Source: Rubrivivax sp.
GTDB lineage: Bacteria > Pseudomonadota > Gammaproteobacteria > Burkholderiales > Burkholderiaceae_C
NCBI GenBank assembly: GCA_022842305.1
Contig: JALHPY010000001.1
Span: 62,001-126,000 of the forward strand
Length of the DNA: 64,000 nt
Direction of reading: 5' to 3'
In this document: positions 1 through 9,129 of the stretch, piece after piece
How positions within the stretch are numbered: position 1 is the first letter of the stretch
Layout of the letters: each line of letters begins with the position of its first letter
The notes under the pieces: generated by a model
Database searches by the model: none
Told to the model about the DNA's origin: nothing
Seen by the model: only the letters and a program-made list of their open reading frames with translations
Made by a program: the position numbers and the translations under genes

Positions 1-123
1 GACCATCTGCTGGAGCGAGCCGCCTGGCTGGGCGCCGGCATCACGGCCGTGGGCTTGATCGGCGGCATCGCCTGGTGGCGCCAGCGCCGTCGGGAAGCCA
101 GCACGCCGCAGGGAGGCGTGTGA
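1..123 (+). CDS. C-terminal end of a membrane-anchored periplasmic protein (partial)
   Basis: Only the last 40 codons are in the window. They encode one hydrophobic segment followed by a basic tail ending in TGA at 121-123. The same layout (hydrophobic helix, arginine-rich tail, overlap with an adaptor gene) ends the complete gene at 11935-12495, which sits in the same place before a czcB-like gene. I infer this is its paralogue: a secreted protein anchored by a C-terminal helix and belonging to an HME-RND operon. The stop overlaps the next start (TGATG), so the two genes are probably translationally coupled. The start lies outside the window. Confidence 0.65.
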   Translation, partial: DHLLERAAWLGAGITAVGLIGGIAWWRQRRREASTPQGGV

Positions 124-1295
124 TGACGCCACACCGCCTGACACAACGCAACCCGCAAACTGCGGTGGCCATAGTGGCTTTGGCGGCCTGTCTGCACTGG
201 CTGTCGACGGCGCATGCCGCCCCCGGCGCGCATGGCCCCAATGGTGAGCACCTCGACGCGCCCGGCGTCGCGGTCAACGCGTCCGGCCTGGCTCGCCTGC
301 CCGACGGCAGCGTCAACGTGCCGAAGCTTGCCCAGCGGCGCATGGCCATCCGCACGGTGCTGGCACCCGAGTCCGATGCCGCGGCCACGGTCGAAATGCC
401 CGGCAGGGTGATCATGGATCCCAACGCCAGCGGCCGCGTGCAGGCCGTGCACGGTGGACGCGTCGAGCCCGGGCCCAAGGGCCTGCCCGTCGCCGGTCAG
501 TCTGTGAAGCGAGGTGACCTGCTGGCCTACGTGCGCCACCACGCCGAGCCCTATGCCCTGGGCGCGCAGCAGGCTCAGATGGCCGAACTGCGTGCGCAGC
601 GTCAACTGGCCGAACAGCGCGTGCAGCGGCTCGAGGGCCTGGAAGGCACGGTGCCGCGCAAGGAGATCGAGGCGGCCCGTTCCGAGGCGATAAGCCTGGC
701 CGAGCGCGAGCGCAGCATCGGCGGCAGCTTGGTGGCCCGCGAAACCCTGACCGCTCCGGTCAGCGGCGTGATCGCGCGTGCCGACCTCGTCGTGGGCCAG
801 GTCGTGGAGTCGCGCGACGTGCTGTTCGAGGTGGTGGACCCGGCGCGCATGCTGGTAGAGGCCACGACGGCCGACGTCACCGTGGCCGCCCGCGTGGCCG
901 GCGCGTCGCTGCAAGGGGTGCCCGAGGTGACGCTGCGCTTGCTGGGCACGTCACGCTCGCTGCGCGAAGGCGTGCTGCCGCTGACCTTCGCCGTGAGTGC
1001 GGTGAAGAAGGGCGCCTCCCTGTCGGCGGCTTTGCCATTGGCCATTGGCCAGCCGGTCACCGTGGTGGCGCAATCAAGAGAACGCATCAAGGGCGTGGTG
1101 CTGCCGGCGCAAGCGGTGGTGCGCAACCCGTCCAACGAGCCCATCGTGTGGATCAAGTCGGGCGCCGAGCGCTTCATACCGCAGCCGGTGCAGGTCCGGC
1201 CGCTGGATGCGAGCACGGTGGTGGTGACGCAGGGCTTGAGCGCCGACAACCGCGTCGTCGTGCAGGGCGCGCCGCTGATCTCGCAGATCCGCTGA
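123..1295 (+). CDS. HlyD/CzcB-family periplasmic adaptor of an HME-RND metal efflux pump (operon A)
   Basis: This is a 390-aa membrane fusion protein that would join the inner-membrane permease at 1311 to an outer-membrane channel. An N-terminal signal segment ends near an AHA-A site around residue 35. It is followed by a barrel-sandwich (lipoyl-like) half, a short alpha hairpin containing TVPRKEIEAA, the second half (APVSGVI), and beta-barrel and membrane-proximal domains. It is clearly paralogous to the adaptor at 12492-13610, with many blocks shared. ATG 123 is preferred over an upstream in-frame GTG at 75 because it overlaps the preceding stop and starts just before the hydrophobic leader. 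The substrate is probably a divalent cation, by analogy with CzcB; no His-rich metal loop is visible. Confidence 0.88.
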   Translation: MTPHRLTQRNPQTAVAIVALAACLHWLSTAHAAPGAHGPNGEHLDAPGVAVNASGLARLPDGSVNVPKLAQRRMAIRTVLAPESDAAATVEMPGRVIMDPNASGRVQAVHGGRVEPGPKGLPVAGQSVKRGDLLAYVRHHAEPYALGAQQAQMAELRAQRQLAEQRVQRLEGLEGTVPRKEIEAARSEAISLAERERSIGGSLVARETLTAPVSGVIARADLVVGQVVESRDVLFEVVDPARMLVEATTADVTVAARVAGASLQGVPEVTLRLLGTSRSLREGVLPLTFAVSAVKKGASLSAALPLAIGQPVTVVAQSRERIKGVVLPAQAVVRNPSNEPIVWIKSGAERFIPQPVQVRPLDASTVVVTQGLSADNRVVVQGAPLISQIR

Positions 1296-1310
1296 ACGGG
1301 AGACCTCTTC

Positions 1311-4300
1311 ATGTTCAACTGGATCGTTCGTCACAGCCTGCACAACCGCCCGCTCGTGCTGGCGGTGGCGGCGCTGTTGATGGTCTACGGTGCAATGACG
1401 GCCTGGCGCACGCCGGTCGATGTCTTCCCCGACCTCAACAAGCCGCTGATCACCGTGCTGACCGAGGCCGGCGGCATGGCGCCGGAAGAGGTGGAGCAAC
1501 TCGTCACGTTTCCGCTGGAGACCGCGCTCAACGGCATGCCGGGCGTGACCCGCGTGCGCTCGACATCGGGCGTGGGTCTGTCGCTGGTCTATGCCGAGTT
1601 CGACTGGGGCACCGACATCTACCGCAACCGCCAACTGGTGGCGGAGCGGCTTGCGCTGGTGCGCGAGCAGATGCCCGGCGACATCACGCCAGTGATGGGC
1701 CCGGTTTCGTCCATCATGGGCGAGGTCATGCTGGTGGCGCTGCCCTTGATTCCAGCTGGCGTGCCGGGTGATGGCAAGTCCGAGATCGCCACACCCATGC
1801 AGGCCCGCGAATACGCCGACTTCGTGCTTCGCCCGCGGCTGCTGTCCATCCCCGGCGTGTCGCAGGTCATTCCCATCGGCGGTGAAGTGCGCACCCTGCG
1901 CGTGGCGCCCGACACCGCGCGCATGGCGCAGTTCGGTGTCTCGCTGACCCAGGTCGAGCAGGCCTTGAAGGGCTACGCCGGCAATGCGGGCGGCGGCTTC
2001 ATCGACCTGAACAGCCGCGAGTACCTGATCCGCCACCTGGGCCGCAGCAACCGCGCCGAAGACCTTGCCGGCATCTCCGTGGCCTGGAAGGACGGCCGCC
2101 CCATCCTGCTGGAGCAGGTGGCCACCGTCTCCTTCGCCGCCGGCCTGAAGCGCGGAGATGCCGGCTACAACGGCCTGCCGGCTGTGGTTGTCAGCGTGCA
2201 GAAGCAGCCTGACGCCGACACGGTGAAGCTCACTGCGCAAATTGAGGCCGCGCTGTCCGAGCTGAAACAAGGCCTGCCCAAGGGACTGGCCGAGCCGCGT
2301 GTGCTGTTCCGCCAGGCCGACTTCATCAAGGCATCCATCGGCAACGTGGCCGAAGCGCTGCGCGACGGCGCCATCATGGTGACCATCGTGCTGTTCGCCT
2401 TCCTGCTGTCGGTGCGCACGACGGTCATCTCGCTGGTTGCCATCCCGTTGTCGCTGGCGGTCACGGCGCTTGTGTTCCAGTGGCTGGGACAGTCGATCAA
2501 CGTGATGACGCTGGGCGGCCTGGCCATCGCCATCGGTGAGCTCGTCGACGACGCGGTGGTCGACGTGGAGAACATCCTGCGGCGGCTGAAGCAGAACAAG
2601 TCGGCTGGCAACCCGCTGTCGGTACTGGAAGTCGTGCGGCGCGCCAGCGTCGAGGTGCGCTCGGGCATCGTCTACGCCACCGTCATCGTGGTGCTGGTAT
2701 TCGTGCCGCTGTTCGCGCTGCCGGGGATCGAAGGGCGGCTGTTCACGCCGCTGGGCATCGCATACATCGTCTCCATCGGCGCGTCGATGCTGGTCTCGAT
2801 GACGGTCACGCCGGCCATGTGCGTTTACATGCTGCCGACGATGAAGCGCCTGGACCATAGCGACAGTCCACTGGTCGCATGGCTCAAGCGCCTGGACACC
2901 CGGCTGCTGACCTGGTCCTTCGGCCGCGCGAAGCTGCTCATCGCGCTGGCTGTGCTGGCCGTGGCCGCCGCGGCAGCGACGGTGCCTCTGTTCCCGCGGG
3001 CCTTCCTGCCGGCATTCAACGAGGGCTCGCTGGTGCTGGGCCTGGTGATGCAGCCGGGCACGTCGCTGGTCGAGGCCAACCGCGTCGGCGCGGTCGCCGA
3101 GACGCTCATCCGCCAGGTGCCCGAAGTCACGCAGGTGGGCCGGCGAACCGGCCGCGCCGAGCTCGACGAACATGCCGAAGGCGTGCACTCGGCCGAGATC
3201 GACGTCGACCTGAAGCGCGCGGGTGACGGAAAAGCGCGCGACCGCGAAACCATCATGGCCGACATCCGCGACCGGTTGTCGACGCTGCCGGCACAGACCA
3301 GCATCGGCCAGCCCATCAGCCACCGGCTGGATCACCTGCTCTCGGGCGTGCGCGCGCAGATCGCCGTCAAGATCTTCGGCGACGACGCCGACACCCTGCG
3401 AGGCCTGGCCGAGCAGATGCGCAGCCAGCTCGCGGCCGTACCGGGGCTGGTCGATCTCACGGTCGAGAAGCAGGTGCTGATTCCACAGATCACCGTACGC
3501 CTGGACCACCGCAAGGCGGCGCAGGTGGGGCTGGCACCTGGCGAGGCCATCCGCGTGCTGCAGGCGCTCACGGACGGAGCGCATGGCGCGCAGATCGTCG
3601 ATGGCCCGCGCCGCTACGACATGGTATTGCGCCTGCCCGACCACCAGCGCAGCCCGCAAGACCTGGCGCGCACGCTCATCGACACGCCGGCCGGCCGCGT
3701 GCCGGTGTCCAGCATCGCCAGCGTGGAAGAAACCGACGGCCCCAACCAGATCGGCCGCGAGAACGGCCGCCGCCGCATCATCGTCTACGCCAACACCGAC
3801 GGCGGCGACATGGGGCGCATCGTCAAGGACATCCGCGCCATCATCGACCAGACACCCTTGCCCGCCGGCAACTTCGTCAGCCTGGAGGGGCAGTTCCAGG
3901 CCCAGGAACAAGCGACGCGCCTGATCGCGAGCCTGTCGGTGGTGTCGCTGGCGATGATGTTCCTGGTGCTGTACAGCCGCTACCAGTCGGTGGTGCTGGC
4001 CGGCATCATCATGGCCAATATCCCGCTGGCGCTGATCGGCTCCGTGGTGGCGATGTGGATAGCGGGCGTCAGCCTGTCGGTGGCCTCGATGGTGGGCTTC
4101 ATCACGTTGGCCGGCATCGCCACGCGCAACGGCATCCTCAAGATCAGCCACTACATCAACCTGTGCAAGTTCGAGGGCGAGAGCTTCTCGCAGGCGATGA
4201 TCGTGCGCGGGTCGCTGGAGCGGCTGACGCCGGTGCTGATGACGGCACTGGTGGCGGCCTTTGCGCTGACGCCGCTGCTGCTGGCCGCCGACGCCCCGGG

Positions 4301-4481
4301 CAAGGAGATCCTGCACCCGGTGGCGGTGGTGATCTTCGGCGGGCTGGTGAGCTCGACGCTGCTGGACACCTTGCTGACGCCCGTGCTGTTCTGGCTGTTC
4401 GGCGAGAAGGCCACGAAACGGTTGACCCGGCCTGAGCCCGATGCAGCGCCGAGTGCCGGCGTCACCCAGGAAGCCTATTGA
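1311..4481 (+). CDS. HME-family RND permease, CzcA-like (operon A)
   Basis: This 1,056-aa inner-membrane proton/metal antiporter has the usual RND plan: an N-terminal helix with the family signature [10 protein letters not shown], two large periplasmic loops and twelve membrane helices. The fourth helix carries [15 protein letters not shown] (around residues 405-420). This differs from the DFG...VDGAV...VEN form of classical CzcA and from the AIG...VDAAV...IEN form of CusA. In my memory of HME subgroups the DDA form is a separate divalent-cation group, possibly nickel-linked; the substrate is therefore left open. It begins 15 bases after the adaptor gene and is highly similar along its length to the permease at 13612-16731. 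No frameshift is visible. Confidence 0.9.
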   Translation: MFNWIVRHSLHNRPLVLAVAALLMVYGAMTAWRTPVDVFPDLNKPLITVLTEAGGMAPEEVEQLVTFPLETALNGMPGVTRVRSTSGVGLSLVYAEFDWGTDIYRNRQLVAERLALVREQMPGDITPVMGPVSSIMGEVMLVALPLIPAGVPGDGKSEIATPMQAREYADFVLRPRLLSIPGVSQVIPIGGEVRTLRVAPDTARMAQFGVSLTQVEQALKGYAGNAGGGFIDLNSREYLIRHLGRSNRAEDLAGISVAWKDGRPILLEQVATVSFAAGLKRGDAGYNGLPAVVVSVQKQPDADTVKLTAQIEAALSELKQGLPKGLAEPRVLFRQADFIKASIGNVAEALRDGAIMVTIVLFAFLLSVRTTVISLVAIPLSLAVTALVFQWLGQSINVMTLGGLAIAIGELVDDAVVDVENILRRLKQNKSAGNPLSVLEVVRRASVEVRSGIVYATVIVVLVFVPLFALPGIEGRLFTPLGIAYIVSIGASMLVSMTVTPAMCVYMLPTMKRLDHSDSPLVAWLKRLDTRLLTWSFGRAKLLIALAVLAVAAAAATVPLFPRAFLPAFNEGSLVLGLVMQPGTSLVEANRVGAVAETLIRQVPEVTQVGRRTGRAELDEHAEGVHSAEIDVDLKRAGDGKARDRETIMADIRDRLSTLPAQTSIGQPISHRLDHLLSGVRAQIAVKIFGDDADTLRGLAEQMRSQLAAVPGLVDLTVEKQVLIPQITVRLDHRKAAQVGLAPGEAIRVLQALTDGAHGAQIVDGPRRYDMVLRLPDHQRSPQDLARTLIDTPAGRVPVSSIASVEETDGPNQIGRENGRRRIIVYANTDGGDMGRIVKDIRAIIDQTPLPAGNFVSLEGQFQAQEQATRLIASLSVVSLAMMFLVLYSRYQSVVLAGIIMANIPLALIGSVVAMWIAGVSLSVASMVGFITLAGIATRNGILKISHYINLCKFEGESFSQAMIVRGSLERLTPVLMTALVAAFALTPLLLAADAPGKEILHPVAVVIFGGLVSSTLLDTLLTPVLFWLFGEKATKRLTRPEPDAAPSAGVTQEAY

Positions 4482-4544
4482 GTCGAAGTCAGGCCTGGCG
4501 GCGCCGCCTGTTCCCGTGCGCCGCAATGTCGGAGGAGATTGAAG

Positions 4545-4919
4545 ATGACGAAATTGCTGTTGACCGTGGTGGTGCTGGGTCTGTCGGCTTTGTCCTTCAA
4601 TGTCGCGTTCGCGCATGGCGGCGGCGCGGCCAAGCACGGCGGCGTGGTGGCGACGTCCAGGGACCTGTCGTTCGAGTTGGTGGGTTCGCCCGATGGCGCC
4701 GTCATCTACGTCGAGGACCATGGCAAGCCCATGGCGCCCACCGGCCTGAAGGGCAAGCTGACGGTGCTGAACGGCGCCGAGAAGGCTGAAGCCGACCTGG
4801 TGGTGGCGGACGACAAGCTCGAAGCCAAGGGCCTCAAACTGGCCAAGGGAGCCAAGGTCGTCGCCGCGCTGGTGACCCCGGCCGCGAAGCCGATCACCGT
4901 TCGGTTCACCGTCAAGTAG
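4545..4919 (+). CDS. Small secreted periplasmic protein of HME-RND operon A
   Basis: A 124-aa protein with a clear signal peptide (cleavage likely at AFA-HGG) and a mature N-terminus rich in Gly and His (HGGGAAKHGG). The remainder is predicted beta-rich with repeated Lys/Glu/Ala. It is paralogous to the protein at 16781-17170: both share HGG near the N-terminus, a DHGKP motif and an LTVLNGAEK/LTLLSGAEK segment, and both follow the RND permease directly. A perfect GGAGGAG lies 7 bases before ATG 4545 and sets the start. A periplasmic metal-binding or chaperone role is inferred only from the location and the His-rich terminus. Confidence 0.8.
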   Translation: MTKLLLTVVVLGLSALSFNVAFAHGGGAAKHGGVVATSRDLSFELVGSPDGAVIYVEDHGKPMAPTGLKGKLTVLNGAEKAEADLVVADDKLEAKGLKLAKGAKVVAALVTPAAKPITVRFTVK

Positions 4920-5550
4920 GCGGCCTTGTCTGCCCAGGCACGGCCCGCCTTCCCGGCCCTGAGAGGAGGGCTGCTGGACATGGCGGGCTTCGGCGCCGTA
5001 ATCGACCTTGTGGCAATGGGCCTGGGGTCTGCAGCACATCAGCGGTACCAGCGCTTCGCTGATGCTGACGCTTGAGTGTTGGCGCGTGTCGCCGATTTCA
5101 CCATGTGCCGGCATTCTGGTAAGCCGCCGAATCAAGAGGCAAGTTGCTTATCAAGCAATAGTTTCGGGCGTTCATGCCGGGTCACCGAATCGTCGGCGCT
5201 TGGCTCGACTTGGCGTCAGAGCCAACAATCACTGAACTGCGCCGCACTTTCGGCAGAGTGGACGCCAACCCAGGTCGGAGAGTTGCAGGCGGACCGTCTC
5301 GATGGCATCCGCAGTGCGTTCCTGCAAACCCGCCGGGCGCATCTGGAGCACACCGCCGTTGATGGTGTTGGACGAGCCAAACCGCAGAACGGCGGCAACG
5401 CCCGCAGCCCCTTTCACGACCCCTACCGCCCTCGGTGCAATGGCCAGGCCGGAATCTTGGGGCACCTCCGCTTCGGGGCAGTAAGCGCGCTGCCAATGCC
5501 TGTTGCAAGGCCAGAACCTGCCTGCCCTGTTCAAGCTTGCCATGCAATGC
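4920..5550. other. Intergenic region without a recognised gene
   Basis: About 630 bases lie between operon A and the 3' end of the minus-strand merR-type gene. A minus-strand reading frame over roughly 5229-5645 stays open, but it overlaps the regulator gene, has no ribosome binding site and matches nothing I recognise. It may be decayed coding DNA. No convincing terminator hairpin was found. Confidence 0.4.
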
Positions 5551-5991
5551 TCAGTGAGCACCCCGTACGTGGCGTTTAGTAGCCGCCAACGGCTTGCCCC
5601 CCGCATGATCGATGCCTTGAAGAATGCCGCAGTCGGCCGCCGCATGCGGCACGGGACAGGCAGCCCTCAATGCGCGCAGTTCTTTCTCCAGGGCGCGCAG
5701 GGCGCGGATGCGCTCGGCCACATGGCCGATGTGCTCGTCGAGCAAGGCGTTCACCTCGCCGCAGTCGGCCAGCGGCTGGTCCTTGAAGCGCAGCAGCACC
5801 CGCACTTCGTCGAGCGTCATGTCCAGACTGCGGCACTGGCGGATGAACGCAAGCCGGTCAGCGTGCTGCGGCGTGTAGATGCGGTAGTTGCCTTCCGTAC
5901 GGGGAGCAGCCGGCAGCAGGCCCTCATGTTCGTAGAAGCGAATCGTCTCGATGGGCGTTCCGCTGGCCTGGGCCAGTTCACCGATGCGCAC
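5551..5991 (-). CDS. cadR: MerR-family Cd(II)/Pb(II)-responsive regulator (CadR/PbrR type)
   Basis: A 146-aa MerR-family activator. The winged helix occupies residues 1-40 (RIGELAQASG, then ETIRFYEHEGLL), followed by the long dimerisation helix and a C-terminal metal loop. Cysteines fall at 77 (before the long helix), 112 and 121. This CX8C spacing in the loop is the pattern I know from PbrR-type Pb/Cd sensors. The start is GTG at 5991 (complement), with an AGGGGA-like ribosome binding site just upstream; an upstream ATG is out of frame. It is divergent from the P-type ATPase gene and shares a 78-base intergenic region holding a MerR-type promoter. It should bend that promoter and activate the ATPase gene when metal binds. 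Confidence 0.9.
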   Translation of the reverse strand: MRIGELAQASGTPIETIRFYEHEGLLPAAPRTEGNYRIYTPQHADRLAFIRQCRSLDMTLDEVRVLLRFKDQPLADCGEVNALLDEHIGHVAERIRALRALEKELRALRAACPVPHAAADCGILQGIDHAGGKPLAATKRHVRGAH

Positions 5992-6032
5992 GTGCGGTTC
6001 CCCTTCATGGAAGCAATGGATTGCGAAGCGCC

Positions 6033-6063
6033 TTGACTCTATACCCACTTCAGGGTTTGCAAT
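6033..6063 (+). promoter_or_regulatory. MerR-type promoter/operator for the P-type ATPase gene
   Basis: TTGACT at 6033-6038 (-35) and TGCAAT at 6058-6063 (-10) are separated by 19 bases, the over-long spacer typical of MerR-regulated promoters. The spacer holds an imperfect dyad, ACTCTATA ... TCAGGGTT, close to the CadR/PbrR operator form. The transcription start expected from this -10 falls at about 6070, the A of the ATPase ATG. Confidence 0.8.
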
Positions 6064-6069
6064 GGCGGC

Positions 6070-8328
6070 ATGGCTCACGATCATCCCCACGACACTCGGC
6101 CGCGTCCGGCCAGCACTTCTGCCACGCCCCGTTGCGGCGCCTGCTGCGGCACCTCGGACCAAGCGCCCGCCACTGCGCCCGCGCAGCCTGCAGGCGGCCA
6201 GCGCTTCCGGGTCCCGGCGATGGACTGCGCAAGCGAGGAATCCGAGATTCGCCGCGCTGTAGAGGGCATCCCCGGCGTGCTGGGCTTGCGCTTCCAGCTG
6301 GGCGAGCGCAGCCTGCGCATCGACGGCGAGCCGAAGGCGGCCCTGGCGGCAGTGGCAGCGATCCGAGATGCCGGGTTCGAGGTTCAAGCCTGGCCCGACG
6401 CCCCCGCGTCTGCGGAGCCCGGTGACGCAGCGGGTCACGCGCACGATGCAGAGGCCAGTTCCGGCCTGCCCCGCCTTCTGGCGGCACTCGCCCTGGCTAC
6501 GGTCGCCGAGGCCCTGTCCTTCCTGGTGCCGGATGCGCCTTGGTCCAAGTGGGCAGGCCTGGCCATCGCGGCTGCGGCCATCGCGCTGGCCGGCTTCGGT
6601 ACCTTCCGCAAGGGCCTGGCGGCCCTTCGGCACGGCCGGCTGAACATCAATGCGCTGATGACCGTGGCGGTCACCGGTGCCTTCGTCATCGGTCAGTGGC
6701 CTGAAGCGGCGATGGTCATGGCGCTGTACGCCATTGCTGAGTTGATCGAGGCGCGTGCCGTCGACCGGGCGCGCAACGCGATCGGTGGCTTGATGGCGCT
6801 CGCACCCGACACGGCTGACCTGCGCCGGCCTGATGGCACCTGGCAATCGGTGCCTGTCGGCGACGTGCCAATCGGCGCCACGGTGCGCGTCAAACCCGGC
6901 GAGCGCGTGGCCATGGACGCGGTCGTAACCGATGGCAGCACCAGCGTGAACCAGGCGCCCGTGACCGGCGAGAGCCTGCCGGTGGACAAGGGGCCTGGCG
7001 ACGCCGTCTTCGCCGGCACCATCAACCAGACCGGCACCGTCGAGTGCCGCGTCACCGCCGCAGCCTCGCAGTCGACGCTGGCCCGCATCATCCACGCCGT
7101 CGAGCAGGCCCAGGGCAGCCGCGCGCCCACGCAACGCTTCGTCGACCGCTTCGCGGCGGTCTACACACCGGCGGTGTTCGTGCTGGCACTCGTCGTGGCC
7201 ATCGCCGGCCCCTGGCTGTTCGGCTGGACGGCCCTGGCCGCGGTCTACAAGGCCCTGGTGCTGCTGGTCATCGCCTGCCCCTGCGCACTGGTGATCTCGA
7301 CGCCCGTCACCGTCGTCAGCGGCTTGGCGGCGGCGGCCAAGCGCGGCATCCTGATCAAGGGCGGCGTCCACCTGGAGCAGGCGCGGCTGCTCAAGGCCGT
7401 CGCGCTCGACAAGACCGGCACCATCACCGAAGGCAATCCGCGCCTCGTCGAATGGGAGATGCTGAACACCAGCCTGCCCAGGCCGCAGGCAGAACACATC
7501 GCTGCTGCGCTGGCGGCGCAGTCCGACCACCCAGTGTCGCGCGCCATAGCCGCAGGGCTTACCCCGACCAGTGTCGAAGCCCGCAACTGCGCTGCGCTGT
7601 CCGGGCGCGGCATCGAGGCCGACATAGCCGGCCAGCGCTACGTGCTGGGCAACCACCGTCTGATCGAAGAGCGTGGCCAGTGCTCCGCGGCGATCGAAGC
7701 CGTGCTTCAAAGGCATGAAGCGGCAGGCCGCACGGTGAGCCTGCTGGCCACCGCGTCCGGGGTGCTGGCGCTCTTTGCGGTGGCCGACACCATCAAGGCG
7801 TCGTCGGCGGCCGCCATCGGCGAGTTGAAGGCCATGGGCATCACCCCGGTGATGCTGACGGGCGACAACCAGGCCACCGCCGACGCGATAGGGCGCGAGG
7901 CCGGTTTGACGGACATCCGCGGCAACCTGCTGCCCGAAGACAAGCTCGCCGCGATCCAGGCGATGCAGAAGCAGTACGGACCGACGGCGATGGCCGGCGA
8001 CGGCATCAACGACGCACCAGCGTTGGCCCAGGCCGACATCGGCGTGGCCATGGGCGCGGCTGGCACCGACATCGCGATGGAAGCTGCCGATGTCGTGGTG
8101 ATGAACGACGACCTGCGGCGCATCGCCGAGACGGTGCGCCTGTCGCAACGCACGCACGCGGTGCTGTGGCAGAACATCGCGCTCGCGCTGGGCATCAAGG
8201 CCGTGTTCCTGGTGCTGGCGCTGTTCGACAACGCCAGCATGTGGATGGCCGTTTTCGCCGACATGGGTGCCAGTCTGCTGGTGGTCTTCAACGGCCTGCG
8301 GCTGCTGCGCACCGCCGAGCGAAGCTGA
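6070..8328 (+). CDS. cadA: P1B-type heavy-metal ATPase (Cd/Pb/Zn exporter, CadA/ZntA type)
   Basis: A 752-aa ATP-driven exporter of Zn/Cd/Pb from the cytoplasm. The N-terminus has a His-rich start (HDHPHD), a CGACC cluster and one heavy-metal-associated domain whose loop is MDCASEE (about residue 51) rather than CXXC, a form common in beta-proteobacterial CadA. The core has the transmembrane CPC motif at residues 403-405, the phosphorylation site DKTGT at 447, an SDHPVS nucleotide-binding segment and GDGINDAP near 643. Length is normal and no frameshift is seen. It is divergently transcribed from the CadR/PbrR-type gene. The ATG lies only 7 bases after the predicted -10 element, so the transcript would be nearly leaderless. 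Confidence 0.94.
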   Translation: MAHDHPHDTRPRPASTSATPRCGACCGTSDQAPATAPAQPAGGQRFRVPAMDCASEESEIRRAVEGIPGVLGLRFQLGERSLRIDGEPKAALAAVAAIRDAGFEVQAWPDAPASAEPGDAAGHAHDAEASSGLPRLLAALALATVAEALSFLVPDAPWSKWAGLAIAAAAIALAGFGTFRKGLAALRHGRLNINALMTVAVTGAFVIGQWPEAAMVMALYAIAELIEARAVDRARNAIGGLMALAPDTADLRRPDGTWQSVPVGDVPIGATVRVKPGERVAMDAVVTDGSTSVNQAPVTGESLPVDKGPGDAVFAGTINQTGTVECRVTAAASQSTLARIIHAVEQAQGSRAPTQRFVDRFAAVYTPAVFVLALVVAIAGPWLFGWTALAAVYKALVLLVIACPCALVISTPVTVVSGLAAAAKRGILIKGGVHLEQARLLKAVALDKTGTITEGNPRLVEWEMLNTSLPRPQAEHIAAALAAQSDHPVSRAIAAGLTPTSVEARNCAALSGRGIEADIAGQRYVLGNHRLIEERGQCSAAIEAVLQRHEAAGRTVSLLATASGVLALFAVADTIKASSAAAIGELKAMGITPVMLTGDNQATADAIGREAGLTDIRGNLLPEDKLAAIQAMQKQYGPTAMAGDGINDAPALAQADIGVAMGAAGTDIAMEAADVVVMNDDLRRIAETVRLSQRTHAVLWQNIALALGIKAVFLVLALFDNASMWMAVFADMGASLLVVFNGLRLLRTAERS

Positions 8329-8335
8329 GACGGTC

Positions 8336-9046
8336 ATGGATGCTCAACCCCGCCTGCTGCAGCCTACGAGGCTGCTCGACTTCACGCATCCCGCCATCGA
8401 AGAACTGATGGCGAATCGCGGTTGGCGGCAGCTGCCGACATATGAATGCATCGGCGCCGTCTACGACTTCGTACGCAACGAGATCGCCTTCGGCTACAAC
8501 GCCGGCGACGAGTTGCCGGGATCAAGCGTGCTGGCCGACGGCATCGGTCAGTGCAACACCAAGAGCACGCTGTTGATGGCCTTGTTGCGGGCGGCGGGCA
8601 TTGCTTGCCGCTTCCACGGCTTCACCATCGACAAGCCGCTGCAGAAGGGTGCGATTACCGGGCTGGCCTACGCGCTTGCCCCGCAGCGCATCATCCACAG
8701 CTGGGTCGAAGTGGCCTTCGAGGGCTGGTGGGTGAACCTGGAAGGCTTCATCCTGGATGCACCCTACCTGGCCAGCCTGCAGCGACGGTTCCCGCGCCGA
8801 CAGTGGTTCTGCGGTTACGGCGCGGCCACGCCCGACCTGTCTGCGCCCGCGGTCGATTGGCGCGGCCAGGACACGTACATCCAGAAAGACGGGATCGCCG
8901 ACGACTTCGGCGTCTTCGACAGCCCGGACGAGTTCTATTCCCGCCATGGGTCGAACCTCTCAGGGCTCAAGCGCTGGCTGTACAAGCAGGTCATCCGGCA
9001 TCGGATGAACGCTCAAGTGGCGCGCATCCGCGCCGAAGAGTGGTGA
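8336..9046 (+). CDS. Transglutaminase-like protein
   Basis: A 236-aa protein of the transglutaminase/protease-like fold. The catalytic Cys is in IGQCNTKS with the following helix LLMALLRAAGI, the His is in HSWVEV, and the third acidic position falls in NLEGF, where Glu replaces the usual Asp. There is no signal peptide, so it is probably cytoplasmic. It begins 7 bases after the ATPase stop and is almost certainly co-transcribed with it. The reaction is unknown; proteins of this fold can be peptidases, amidases or inactive binders. A role in metal tolerance is suggested only by the shared transcript. Confidence 0.75.
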   Translation: MDAQPRLLQPTRLLDFTHPAIEELMANRGWRQLPTYECIGAVYDFVRNEIAFGYNAGDELPGSSVLADGIGQCNTKSTLLMALLRAAGIACRFHGFTIDKPLQKGAITGLAYALAPQRIIHSWVEVAFEGWWVNLEGFILDAPYLASLQRRFPRRQWFCGYGAATPDLSAPAVDWRGQDTYIQKDGIADDFGVFDSPDEFYSRHGSNLSGLKRWLYKQVIRHRMNAQVARIRAEEW

Positions 9047-9129
9047 CATAGTCTGGTACGAAGCCGTTCAGCACACCCAGCATCGGGGTCGGCAAGAGCG
9101 CCAGACTCAACGAAATCCAGGAACTATTC

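Noticed and set aside
1074-5135. Antisense open frame of 1,353 codons on the minus strand over the operon A pump genes
   Set aside because: It is the mirror of high-GC codon usage of the adaptor, permease and secreted protein; the product is His/Gln/Arg-rich with no motif.
5992-8337. Minus-strand frame continuing upstream of the CadR-type gene through the whole ATPase gene
   Set aside because: Only the 3' 146 codons (5551-5991) match a protein family; the rest is the shadow of the ATPase gene.
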